This document shows positions 36,156 to 46,690 of a stretch of 64,000 nt of DNA, piece after piece (position 1 is the stretch's first letter; each line of letters begins with the position of its first letter). Source of the stretch: Sulfurimonas lithotrophica. Lineage in GTDB: Bacteria > Campylobacterota > Campylobacteria > Campylobacterales > Sulfurimonadaceae. A program made the translations under genes and the position numbers. Where the stretch lies: NCBI RefSeq assembly GCF_009258225.1, contig NZ_CP043617.1, positions 558,001 to 622,000 on the forward strand, read 5' to 3'. Below the pieces are notes generated by a model that saw nothing but the letters and a program-made list of their open reading frames with translations, made no database searches and had not been told where the DNA came from.

Positions 36156-36172
36156 TTACTAATTTTTAGTAA
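36156..36172. promoter_or_regulatory. Inverted repeat upstream of groES
   Basis: TTACTAA-TTT-TTAGTAA is a perfect 7-bp inverted repeat 40 bases before the groES ATG, and a TTGACT -35-like box lies just upstream at 36147. A second dyad, AGTCT-TAT-AGACT, lies at 36127-36139. Neither is the HrcA CIRCE sequence. These may be operators of a heat-shock regulator. Confidence 0.4.
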
Positions 36173-36211
36173 TATTCGCATATTAATTTAGACTGTTTAT
36201 AAGGAGTTAAA

Positions 36212-38122
<1,911 letters not shown>

Positions 38123-38124
<2 letters not shown>

Positions 38125-38143
38125 AAAAGCTTTTAGCTTTTTT
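38123..38143 (+). terminator. Terminator after groEL
   Basis: A 9-bp stem (AAAAAAGCT with loop TTT and AGCTTTTTT) starts at the groEL stop codon and ends in the T run, a typical intrinsic terminator. Confidence 0.75.
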
Positions 38144-38156
38144 ACTTACAAAAGAA

Positions 38157-38834
38157 TTATTTTATAATCCTTAACATCTCATCCGCACATTTTTGAAACT
38201 CATAATTGGTTTTTACTATCTTAAACTTATAACCTTTATTTTCTAAAACTTCTAATACATCTTTTAGATGGATAGATTTTTCATTTTTTAAATTTAAAAT
38301 AGGAAAAATTCTAACTTCATTTTTTGAAACTCTTATCATTTCAAGTATAGAATCTATATGAAACTGTAGATTAAAATGCTCACTATATAGGAATAAAAAG
38401 TGTGAACACAAAACCAAATCAAAACTATTATCATTAAAAGATAATTTTGGTAATTCTTCAAAAATATATCTATTTTCTGATTTTCCGATTTCATAGTCTT
38501 TTAAAAAATTATTCATGGCGTTTAGTCTTATTTCTATTAGTTCATCTACACAAGAGATATTTCTCCAAACAAAATCATCTTTATTTTCCGTTAATTGATT
38601 GATAATTATTGATGATGTTTCATCTATCCTTTGTCTTATTTTTTTTTGCGAAAACTGATAAATAGGGTCAATTGATATAACATTTCCATTTTGTTTTGTT
38701 AGTTCATAGTTAAAACTTGACGGACCGTCTCCGCATCCTAAAATATTAGAGGTAATGTTTTCTTCATTTAGTAAAAACATCTCTTTATATTCTTTTAAAT
38801 TTCTACCCCACGGTACCACTTGTTCTAAGTTCAA
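38157..38834 (-). CDS. SAM-dependent methyltransferase-like protein
   Basis: The 225-residue protein has a class I methyltransferase core: ILGCGDGPSSFNYEL for the SAM loop, VISIDPIY for the acidic residue after strand 2 and FDLVLCSHFLFL for motif IV. The N-terminal WGRNLKEYKEMFLL is shared by a family of uncharacterised methyltransferases. Target unknown. The TTG start has GGAG upstream. It converges with groEL across the terminator. Confidence 0.65.
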   Translation of the reverse strand: MNLEQVVPWGRNLKEYKEMFLLNEENITSNILGCGDGPSSFNYELTKQNGNVISIDPIYQFSQKKIRQRIDETSSIIINQLTENKDDFVWRNISCVDELIEIRLNAMNNFLKDYEIGKSENRYIFEELPKLSFNDNSFDLVLCSHFLFLYSEHFNLQFHIDSILEMIRVSKNEVRIFPILNLKNEKSIHLKDVLEVLENKGYKFKIVKTNYEFQKCADEMLRIIK

Positions 38835-38878
38835 AATTATTCTCCGTTTGTTAATAGTTTTTTTGTTAATAATCAGTT

Positions 38879-40294
38879 TTATATACTATCTTTTAGACTA
38901 TTTCTTATTTTTAAAATCTCATCTATATTTTCGAAAAACAATTTTACTAAACGTGGGTCAAAATGTTTTCCGCTTTCCTCTTTAAAAAGCTCAAAAATTT
39001 TATCATCATCCCAAGCTTTTTTATATACCCTATCAGAACCCAATGCATCAAATACATCTGCAACAGCCGTAATACGACCGTATATATGTATATCTTTACC
39101 GCTTAAGCCTCTTGGATATCCACTACCATCATACTTTTCATGATGTTCATATGCAACTATTGCAGCAGCTTTTAAAATCTCTCTACTAGAATTTTTTAGT
39201 ATGTCATAACCAAGGTTTGCATGTGTCTTCATAATCTCAAACTCTTCTTTTGTGTGGCGTCCCGGTTTATTTAATATACTGTCGGGTATTCCTATTTTTC
39301 CAATATCGTGCATTGGGGATGCTTGTTTTAAAAGTTTTGCTTCATTTGCATCCATACCGTATTTTAAGGCTAAAAGCTCTGAGTAAAGTGCCACTCGTTT
39401 TACATGGTTTCCTGTCTCTTTGCTTCTCGTTTCTGCAATTTCCCCCATAGTATTTACAATTTCTGTTTGAGTTGAGACTATCTCTTGATTTAGGTTGCCA
39501 ATCTCATGAGCCATAGATTCTATAGCTTGAGATATCTCACCTATCTCATCAGCCCTTGCAATATTATGGGTTATATTGTAGTTTGAGTGTTTTATCTCAT
39601 GTATATTCTCAAGCACTTTTTTTGTGTCTTCTTTTAGCATCTTTCCAAAATAGTATGCACATATAATAGCTACCGATATAAACAAAACTATAACATAGGC
39701 TATCTCTTCTAGTATGTGAGAGCCTTGAAGCGTTTCATTTCTATAACGTGCAAGTATTAATATAATGGTTATGGAAGGGGCAGCACTCAGTATAAGAAAA
39801 CTCTCAAAAATTCTGCGTGATATATTTTCGTTAAACTCTTTTATGTATAAAACATCAACTATCTGTTTATATCTTTGCTCAAATATTATATATTCAAGCT
39901 GGGCAAGAAGTCCTGCACCAAGCACCCAGTAACTGCTCAGAAGTTTTAAATGGCTTCCTATTGGAAAATAGGGATATAAATAGTTATGCAAAAGAAATGC
40001 TCCTATACCAGCAATCATCCAAGAGATAATAGATAGGTAGTACAGAAAACGAGGCAGAGTTAAACCTGATGGGGTTTTGTCGAAAAAATAGTATAGAAGT
40101 TCTCTGATCATAATATGAAAAATAAATATAATAAAAAGATTAAAGGTAAGGGTATTATAAGAAAGCTCATCAATAAATGGACATACGTTTATACAATAGT
40201 TTTGTGAAAAAATCATTGTTGAGAGTGAAGACAGATATAAAAAAAGACGTACTTTTGTAGAGATAATATTTGAGGGTTTAAGTCCACTTTTCAT
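38879..40294 (-). CDS. Membrane HD-GYP domain protein (c-di-GMP phosphodiesterase)
   Basis: The 471-residue protein has about six membrane helices (1-225), a HAMP-like segment (about 225-275), a short coiled coil and a C-terminal HD-GYP domain. Its active-site motifs are complete: HVKRVA, MHDIGKIGIPD, THANLGYDIL, HHEKYDGSGYPRGLSG and ADVFDAL. Such enzymes degrade c-di-GMP to GMP. It lies 45 bases upstream of the methyltransferase gene on the same strand. The signal sensed is unknown. Confidence 0.88.
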   Translation of the reverse strand: MKSGLKPSNIISTKVRLFLYLSSLSTMIFSQNYCINVCPFIDELSYNTLTFNLFIIFIFHIMIRELLYYFFDKTPSGLTLPRFLYYLSIISWMIAGIGAFLLHNYLYPYFPIGSHLKLLSSYWVLGAGLLAQLEYIIFEQRYKQIVDVLYIKEFNENISRRIFESFLILSAAPSITIILILARYRNETLQGSHILEEIAYVIVLFISVAIICAYYFGKMLKEDTKKVLENIHEIKHSNYNITHNIARADEIGEISQAIESMAHEIGNLNQEIVSTQTEIVNTMGEIAETRSKETGNHVKRVALYSELLALKYGMDANEAKLLKQASPMHDIGKIGIPDSILNKPGRHTKEEFEIMKTHANLGYDILKNSSREILKAAAIVAYEHHEKYDGSGYPRGLSGKDIHIYGRITAVADVFDALGSDRVYKKAWDDDKIFELFKEESGKHFDPRLVKLFFENIDEILKIRNSLKDSI

Positions 40295-40371
40295 ATGTTT
40301 TCTCAGTGTTAATATGATATTATTATTGCATTATATTATAAAATATAGATTAAGTTTAAAAAGGTTATATA

Positions 40372-40620
40372 TTGAAAATCGAAAACCCGTTTGAGAGTGG
40401 ACATATAAAAAATTATCTTTTAGCTTATGCATCCGTAGTTGTAATAATGGTATTGTTCTTTTTGGCTACATCACTCTTTCACGATGTAGAAGAGATTGAA
40501 AAAAAAGAATTTAGTACAAAAAAAGTTGTTCAAACATCAAAAGCAGATTTGAAAAAAGACACTAAAGAAGATAAATCTACGTGGAAAAGTGACTTAAAAC
40601 TTATGGATAAGACTTATTAG
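40372..40620 (+). CDS. Small single-pass membrane protein
   Basis: This 82-residue protein has one membrane helix (about 16-38, YASVVVIMVLFFLATSLF) and a lysine-rich C-terminal tail. The TTG start has AGGTTAT upstream. It lies 8 bases before the patatin-like gene and is probably cotranscribed with it. I do not recognise a family. Confidence 0.6.
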   Translation: MKIENPFESGHIKNYLLAYASVVVIMVLFFLATSLFHDVEEIEKKEFSTKKVVQTSKADLKKDTKEDKSTWKSDLKLMDKTY

Positions 40621-40628
40621 GAAACGGT

Positions 40629-41477
40629 ATGAAAAAAAGAGTTTCATTAGTTCTTGGGAGTGGTGGAGCAAGAGGTTTGGCACATATCGGTGTTATACGT
40701 TGGCTTGAAGAAAACGGTTATAAAATCGATTCTATTTCAGGATGCTCTATGGGAGCTTTAATAGGTGCTTTTTATGCCGTCGGTAAACTAGACGCTTATG
40801 TAGAATGGTTAGATGATATAGATACATTGGATATGCTTAAACTTTTAGATTTCAAAGGTGACGGCGGTTTGGTTTTAGGTGATAAACTCATGTCAAAACT
40901 TCAAGATATAGCCGGAGAGCATAACATAGAAGATTTGCCTATAAACTTTACAGCTGTTGCGACGGATATAAATGCAGAGAAAGAAATCTGGATAAAAAAA
41001 GGCTCGTTAATGGATGCGATAAGGGCATCTATTTCACTTCCGTTATTTTTTTCACCTTACCGTTATAAGGACAAGCTTTTGGTAGATGGAGGTGTTTTAA
41101 ACCCCGTTCCGATAGCTCCTACGTTTAATGACGATACGGATATTACAATAGCTGTAAATTTAGGAGCCGAGCCAAGTTCTGATGTGATATCTGATGATAA
41201 TAAAGAAGAACCTAAAGATATTAAATCCAAAATAAAAGAGTATATGAGTAAGATAACTATGCCTGACTCTGTCTTCTCGGAGAATGGAATGCATATGGTG
41301 GCTAACAAGTCTTTTGATACGATGCAGGGAAGTATTGCCAATATGAAACTTGCGGCTTATCCACCGGATATAGAGATAAAAATACCAAGAAATATATGTG
41401 GAATTTTTGATTTTAAGCTTTCAAGAAAGATTATTGATTATGGATATAACAAGTGTAAAGAGAGTTTTGAAAAATAG
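40629..41477 (+). CDS. Patatin-like phospholipase (RssA-type)
   Basis: The 282-residue protein has the patatin oxyanion segment GSGGARGLAHIGVI (10-23), the nucleophile S40 in GCSMG, and the catalytic D153 in VDGGVLNPVP. The family cleaves acyl ester bonds in lipids. It may be membrane associated through the adjacent small membrane protein. It converges with exbD, the stop codons being adjacent. Confidence 0.87.
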   Translation: MKKRVSLVLGSGGARGLAHIGVIRWLEENGYKIDSISGCSMGALIGAFYAVGKLDAYVEWLDDIDTLDMLKLLDFKGDGGLVLGDKLMSKLQDIAGEHNIEDLPINFTAVATDINAEKEIWIKKGSLMDAIRASISLPLFFSPYRYKDKLLVDGGVLNPVPIAPTFNDDTDITIAVNLGAEPSSDVISDDNKEEPKDIKSKIKEYMSKITMPDSVFSENGMHMVANKSFDTMQGSIANMKLAAYPPDIEIKIPRNICGIFDFKLSRKIIDYGYNKCKESFEK

Positions 41478-41870
41478 CTACTCTTTAGTAACTATATAAA
41501 GTTGTTCATGCTTCAATTCTTTTAAAATATCCATAACGCTTACAAAATCCTGAAAACGTGATTCTTTATCGCTTCTAAGTACTACCGTTTGCTCTTTGGA
41601 GATAGTCTCAAGTTTGGTTCTTAATTCTTTTAAATCGACCTTTTCTTTTTCAAAAAATAGCTCACCTTTAGCATTCACATAGATGTTGAGCTCTTTTTTT
41701 ACATCTTGTTTGTCTGCTTTTTTGGCTTTTGGCAAATCTACGGGGATTACTCCCTGTTTTATAAAAGTGGCAGTAGTTAAAACCATAACTAAGAGTACAA
41801 GCATAATATCGATAAACGGTATGACGTTTATCTCATCAAATCTTTTTGGAGCTTTTTTACATTTTGCCAT
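41478..41870 (-). CDS. exbD: ExbD/TolR-family energy-transduction protein
   Basis: The protein (130 residues from this start) has one membrane helix (about 17-40) with the key aspartate in INVIPFIDIMLVLLVMVL, and a periplasmic domain. It works with ExbB to pass proton motive force to TonB or TolA. No tonB is here. The ATG at 41870 lies in the end of exbB (ATGGCAAAATGTAA); a TTG at 41882 is a weaker alternative. The proteins are encoded in the order exbB-exbD. Confidence 0.85.
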   Translation of the reverse strand: MAKCKKAPKRFDEINVIPFIDIMLVLLVMVLTTATFIKQGVIPVDLPKAKKADKQDVKKELNIYVNAKGELFFEKEKVDLKELRTKLETISKEQTVVLRSDKESRFQDFVSVMDILKELKHEQLYIVTKE

Positions 41871-42303
41871 TTTGTACGTCAAACTTTGTAAGGATTCTTT
41901 CTATCTTTCTTAAAGATATAGTATAAAATATAATAGAGGGAATTGCTACTACAAGACCCATTGCCGTAGCTTTAAGTGCAAGTGCCAGACCTATCATAAT
42001 TTTCTTTGCATCTACCGCCCCCGCATCTCCGAGGGTATAAAAGGTAATCATGATTCCAAGGACTGTTCCAAGAAGTCCTACATAGGGAGCGTTTGAACCT
42101 ATAGCACTGATAACGCTAATGTTGTCCGTTAAATCCATTTCTAAATTGTCTCTATGGTCGTAATCATCTATGCGTACACTTTTGTAAAACATCATTCTCT
42201 CTATAAAAAGCCATAAAGTAACTATACTCATAAGAATAAGAACACCCATCACACCGTAGTCAACGGCTTGTTCGGCATATGCTAAAAAATTTATATCTTC
42301 CAT
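41857..42303 (-). CDS. exbB: ExbB/MotA/TolQ-family proton channel protein
   Basis: The 148-residue protein has three membrane helices, with the family block NAPYVGLLGTVLGIMITFYTLG and the proton-path helix LALALKATAMGLVVAIPSIIFY. It forms a pentamer around ExbD. This is the short form without an N-terminal extension. Directly upstream of exbD, overlapping by 14 bases with the chosen start. Confidence 0.87.
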   Translation of the reverse strand: MEDINFLAYAEQAVDYGVMGVLILMSIVTLWLFIERMMFYKSVRIDDYDHRDNLEMDLTDNISVISAIGSNAPYVGLLGTVLGIMITFYTLGDAGAVDAKKIMIGLALALKATAMGLVVAIPSIIFYTISLRKIERILTKFDVQNGKM

Positions 42304-42316
42304 ATTGTTAAATCCC

Positions 42317-43141
42317 TTATTTAAACATTAGAGTTATTTTTGTACCATAATTCGGTTTTGAATCTATGGATAATTTTATATTTTGTTTATCGCAAAATCT
42401 TTTTACCAGACTAAGTCCGATACCAAAACCTTTTGCACCTGTATCGCCTTGATAGTATTTGTCAAAAACTTTTAGCAGTTCACTTTCATCCATACCCTGA
42501 CCATAGTCTTGTATAGTTAAATATTTGTTTTTTAAATAAATATCTATAATATCACTGTTTTTACTGTATTTTATACCGTTATCGATTATATTATCAATAA
42601 CTTTTCCAAGTCCAATTTTATCGTTAAATATGTTTACTCTCTCAAGTTTTAGTTTGAATGTTTTGTTGGGATAGATGCCTTGTAAAAAATCTATACGTTC
42701 TTTTACAAGTTCATCTAAAAAAAAATCTTCATTAATCTCTTTTGTAGTGTGGGTTTTAATCATATAATCTAGTTCGTTGTAACGTTGTTCAAGCATATTT
42801 GATGCACTAAGAATTCTTGAAATTCTTTTTAGATCTTTTTCATTATTCATATTTTTTGAAAGCATCTGTGTATTTGTTTTTATCGTAGCTATAGGAAGGT
42901 TTAACTCATGCAGTGTCTCTTTGGATAAATGTTCTATGTTGTTTAAGTGCTCTTGAAACGGTTCAATTGCCAATTTTGAGATAAATACACCGGAAAATAT
43001 CGCAAGAGTTGCTAAAATGGCCAAAAGTAAGTAAACGTCGCCAAACTCTAAAACTTCTAAAAAGTAATACAAGACAAACAAAAAACCGAGTGTAGTGAAA
43101 AAGTAATATATAAAAATATTTAAACGTAAATTATGAAACAA
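42317..43141 (-). CDS. Sensor histidine kinase, short
   Basis: The 274-residue protein has two membrane helices (about 9-30 and 37-58) with hardly any periplasmic loop, then HisKA with H78 in HELNLPIATIKTN and HATPase with NIIDNGIKYS and FGIGLSLVKRF. The tiny external part suggests it senses a signal in the membrane or through a partner. It overlaps the regulator gene by 11 bases. Confidence 0.86.
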   Translation of the reverse strand: MFHNLRLNIFIYYFFTTLGFLFVLYYFLEVLEFGDVYLLLAILATLAIFSGVFISKLAIEPFQEHLNNIEHLSKETLHELNLPIATIKTNTQMLSKNMNNEKDLKRISRILSASNMLEQRYNELDYMIKTHTTKEINEDFFLDELVKERIDFLQGIYPNKTFKLKLERVNIFNDKIGLGKVIDNIIDNGIKYSKNSDIIDIYLKNKYLTIQDYGQGMDESELLKVFDKYYQGDTGAKGFGIGLSLVKRFCDKQNIKLSIDSKPNYGTKITLMFK

Positions 43142-43784
43142 GTTTATACCCTACGGCTCTTACGTTTTGAATATTTATTTCGGGAAGAAGATGTTTAAGA
43201 CGGTTTATATAAACTCTTAATGCTCCATCGCTTCCACCTTCACTAAGATTCCATAACTCATCCAAAATAAGCTCTTTTGGTACGGTTGAATTCACGTGTC
43301 GCATAAGCAGTAGTAAAAGTTTATACTCTTTTTGAGATAAGTCCAGCTCATGAGATTTGTAAAGGATTCTTTTGTGGGTTGCATCGTGACATAACTCTCC
43401 GACACAATCTGAATTATTTGTTTTGGTTCTTTTAAAAATAGAAGCTATTCTAACAAGAAGTTCATCATTGTCAAAAGGTTTTTTTATAAAGTCGTCACAT
43501 CCGTTGTTAAAGCCTTCAAGAAGTTTATCTTTTTCTTGATGGGAGGTAAGATATATGGCAGGTGTATTGTCACTTGCATCTCTTAACTCTTTTAGTAGAG
43601 TTAGACCGTCTATTTGAGGAACGTTTATATCCAAAAGATACAAATCAAACTTATTCTCAAATGTTGCATCCAAAGCATCTTGACCGTTTGGAAAATGAGA
43701 TACGGCATAGCCTTCATCTTCAAGTAAATCTATCAGAGTTTCCCCAAGTAGTATATCGTCTTCTAAAAGTAGTATTTTATTCAA
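43131..43784 (-). CDS. OmpR-type response regulator
   Basis: The protein (217 residues) has a receiver with D9/D10, D52 in LLDINVP and K101 in KKPFD, and a C-terminal winged helix ending in AVGYKLV. I chose the TTG at 43784 because it gives the normal [10 protein letters not shown] start and overlaps the pyrC stop (TTGAATAA); a longer ATG start would add 12 residues of pyrC-overlapping sequence. Partner of the kinase encoded after it. Confidence 0.87.
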   Translation of the reverse strand: MNKILLLEDDILLGETLIDLLEDEGYAVSHFPNGQDALDATFENKFDLYLLDINVPQIDGLTLLKELRDASDNTPAIYLTSHQEKDKLLEGFNNGCDDFIKKPFDNDELLVRIASIFKRTKTNNSDCVGELCHDATHKRILYKSHELDLSQKEYKLLLLLMRHVNSTVPKELILDELWNLSEGGSDGALRVYINRLKHLLPEINIQNVRAVGYKLVS

Positions 43785-44784
43785 CGCTTTGAATTGCCCA
43801 ACCAATTTCTTTACCTGCATATAAAGGTACTACATCTGAGTAACTAGCCGGTACTTCAAAAGGGCGTTTTTCTAAAACGACTTCTTTAAATTCGGGACAT
43901 ATACCGTAGATGCTTTGTGCATTGTCGCTTACAAATGCTTGTAAGTTATCGAGTTTATCGTACTGTTCAAATATCTCACAAAGAAGCTGAAGAGCGATAG
44001 GTGCTGTAAATACACCGGCTGCACAGCCACATGATTCTTTTTTATTTTTGGGATGCGGAGCAGAGTCTGAACCGAACATAACTTTAGGATGAGCTTCTAG
44101 TGCAACACTCAGCAGTGCATCCAAATCCTCAGGACGTTTTGCTATTGGTTTGCAAAAGTGGTGTGGCATCATCATACCGCCCACTACGTCATCTAGTGTT
44201 AAAAGCAGGTGATGAACAGTTATAGTCGCATAAAGATTATCGTACTTGTCTAACATATCTACTGCGGCTTTAGTTGTGATATGTTCCATAATGATTTTTA
44301 GATTTGGAAAGTTTTTAGCTAAAAGCTCATAGATACTCATAAACTCGGCTTCTCTGTCCATAACAAAACCTGCTGTTTCGCCGTGTACACATAAAGGAAT
44401 GTCAAGTTCACTCATCGCTTCTAAAGTTTCACGCATCTCTTCTATGTCAAAACTGCTAACTCCACCGTCCGAATTTGTAGTCGCACCGTCAGGGTATAGC
44501 TTTATTGCAGTTATATTATCAACAACACTCTCAAGAAATGCTTTATCGTAGTTTTTGTAAAAAAGTGTCATATACGGCTCAAAATAATCGTTTGGAACTG
44601 TTGCCATAATACGTTTTTTATATTTTTTTACATCATCTAGTGTAGTTACCGGCGGAACCAAGTTTGGCATAATTATAGCACCTGAAAAACTGTAAGCACT
44701 AAGAGGTGCAATGTTTTCAAGCATCACACCGTCACGAAGGTGTAAGTGCATATCTAGTGGCATCAAAAGTGTATGGGTTTTCAT
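43777..44784 (-). CDS. pyrC: Dihydroorotase
   Basis: PyrC closes carbamoyl aspartate to dihydroorotate in pyrimidine synthesis. The 335-residue protein is the type II form, with MHLHLRDG for metal ligands, [11 protein letters not shown] for the carboxylated lysine, HGE, EHITT, and GSDSAPH near the end. It overlaps the response regulator gene by 8 bases, so a metabolic gene heads a two-component operon. Confidence 0.94.
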   Translation of the reverse strand: MKTHTLLMPLDMHLHLRDGVMLENIAPLSAYSFSGAIIMPNLVPPVTTLDDVKKYKKRIMATVPNDYFEPYMTLFYKNYDKAFLESVVDNITAIKLYPDGATTNSDGGVSSFDIEEMRETLEAMSELDIPLCVHGETAGFVMDREAEFMSIYELLAKNFPNLKIIMEHITTKAAVDMLDKYDNLYATITVHHLLLTLDDVVGGMMMPHHFCKPIAKRPEDLDALLSVALEAHPKVMFGSDSAPHPKNKKESCGCAAGVFTAPIALQLLCEIFEQYDKLDNLQAFVSDNAQSIYGICPEFKEVVLEKRPFEVPASYSDVVPLYAGKEIGWAIQSVE

Positions 44785-44882
44785 AAAAATCCTTAAAATA
44801 TTTCTTATGTATTATAGCAAAATAAGTTATATGTAAGGTTAAGTTAAGAATAAATCATATATTACATAGATATAATATTGAT

Positions 44883-46652
44883 ATGAGCAGTAAAAAACAG
44901 CAAAATACAAATATTATAAACGAAAACAATATAGGTACTATTTTAACATTTGGACCTTTTATATTTATCCCTTTAACGGTATTGCTATTTAGTTTATTAA
45001 TTATAAATACAAGCAATGAAAGCTTTAAGAAAAATGTAGAAAAAGTAGAACAAAATCTTCATCATACCCATAGAAAAACTATAAAAGCTCAAGTTGAATC
45101 TATGGTCAATCACATAGTTTACCATAAAAGCATCACAAAACAAGATATGAAAAAGCGTATAAAAAGCAGGGTAAACAATGCTATAAAAATCGCAAAAGCA
45201 ATAGAGACAAAATATAGGGACACTAAATCAAAAAAAGAGATACAAGAGATAATTATAGAAGCACTTCGTCCGATGCTGTGGAACAATGGTGAGAGTTTTA
45301 TATGGATATTGGATTTTAAAGGAGTTTTTTATTTGTCTCCAAAATATTTAAAGCATCTTGAGGGAAGTTCTATAATAGATTTTAAAGATGCCAACGGCAA
45401 GGAGATAATAAAAGATGAGATTAAACTTTGTAAAAATGAAGGGGAAGGTTTCTTATGGGATACTTTTACAAGACCCGGTTTTGATAAAACAAAACAGTTT
45501 AAACAACTTGCTTTTGTAAAAAGTGTAGGTTTTTACGACTGGTATATGGGAAGTTCGGAGTATCTTGATAGTGCTACTAAAAGTGCAGACAAAATTTTAC
45601 TCACAAGTATATCAAAAATAGATGCTATGAACTCGAATTACTTTTATATTGTAAAAAGAGACGGGACTATGCTTTTGCATTCAGCCATGAATGAAATGGT
45701 CGGTAAAAATATTAAGTCGTATAAAGAGGGAATAGCAAAAAATATTTATAAAATGATATATGATATTTTTAGAGACAATAATTCAGGTTATATTACATAT
45801 GATTGGGATAATCCAAAAACAAAAAAAGATGAGAAAAAATATACATATATACAAGCAGTGCCGAATTCTGACTGGATAGTTGCTACGGGTTATTACGAAT
45901 CTACGGTAAAAGATGAAGTCGCAAAACAAAGCAGAGAATTGTATGAAGCTCATAACATGAAGCTTACAAACTTAGTTTTTGGAAGTATTATCCTTCTTAT
46001 AGTGTCTTTATTTATATCATATTTTGTATCACGTTTTATAAAAAAATCGTTTGAAAATTATCAAGAAGAGATTACGGCAAAAGCCAAAGAGTTAAAAGTT
46101 TTAAATAATTCTCTTGAATCAAAAGTTAAGGAGAGAACTAAAGAGCTGATGCAAGCCACAAAAGATTTGGAAAAAATTGCAAAAACCGATTATTTGACAA
46201 AAGCTCACAGTCGGTACTCTATTATGGAAGTATTAAAGCATGAAATTCATCGTTGTAACCGTCATAAAACTATACTTAGTTTAGCAATGGTTGATATAGA
46301 TTTTTTTAAAAGAATTAATGATATATACGGCCATGACAAGGGTGATTTTGTATTGGTTGAACTTGTTAAACTTTTAAAGTTAAATTTAAGAGATATAGAC
46401 TATATTGGCAGATACGGCGGAGAAGAATTTTTGCTTCTGATGCCTGATACGAAAATAGCCGGTGCAAAGAGCACTATTGAGAGAATGATGAAAAGTATTT
46501 CTGAATATGACTTTGGGTTAGATAAACCTTTGACGATAAGTGTAGGTTTGGTGGAATATGAAGAAAATGAGTCTATAGATATATTTTTAAAAAGAGCAGA
46601 TACTTTACTGTATGAGTCAAAAGAAAATGGTAGAAATTTAGTAACTATTTAA
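44883..46652 (+). CDS. Cache-domain diguanylate cyclase
   Basis: The 589-residue protein has a membrane helix at about 18-42, a large periplasmic Cache domain (about 45-350, with WILDFKGVFYLSP, and FYDWYMGSSEYLD), a second helix (about 358-382), a coiled coil, and a GGDEF domain with GRYGGEEFLLLMP and DIDFFKRINDIYGHDKGD. It should make c-di-GMP in response to a ligand. No upstream I-site (RxxD) is obvious (the residues before GGEEF are LRDIDYIG). Confidence 0.88.
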   Translation: MSSKKQQNTNIINENNIGTILTFGPFIFIPLTVLLFSLLIINTSNESFKKNVEKVEQNLHHTHRKTIKAQVESMVNHIVYHKSITKQDMKKRIKSRVNNAIKIAKAIETKYRDTKSKKEIQEIIIEALRPMLWNNGESFIWILDFKGVFYLSPKYLKHLEGSSIIDFKDANGKEIIKDEIKLCKNEGEGFLWDTFTRPGFDKTKQFKQLAFVKSVGFYDWYMGSSEYLDSATKSADKILLTSISKIDAMNSNYFYIVKRDGTMLLHSAMNEMVGKNIKSYKEGIAKNIYKMIYDIFRDNNSGYITYDWDNPKTKKDEKKYTYIQAVPNSDWIVATGYYESTVKDEVAKQSRELYEAHNMKLTNLVFGSIILLIVSLFISYFVSRFIKKSFENYQEEITAKAKELKVLNNSLESKVKERTKELMQATKDLEKIAKTDYLTKAHSRYSIMEVLKHEIHRCNRHKTILSLAMVDIDFFKRINDIYGHDKGDFVLVELVKLLKLNLRDIDYIGRYGGEEFLLLMPDTKIAGAKSTIERMMKSISEYDFGLDKPLTISVGLVEYEENESIDIFLKRADTLLYESKENGRNLVTI

Positions 46653-46690
46653 GTAAAATATAGAAATTTAAAAGGATAAGAGCAGATTTT

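Noticed and set aside
41478-42303. Tol-Pal or TonB operon
   Set aside because: Only exbB and exbD are here. No tonB, tolA, tolB or pal gene is adjacent, so the exact partner system cannot be named.
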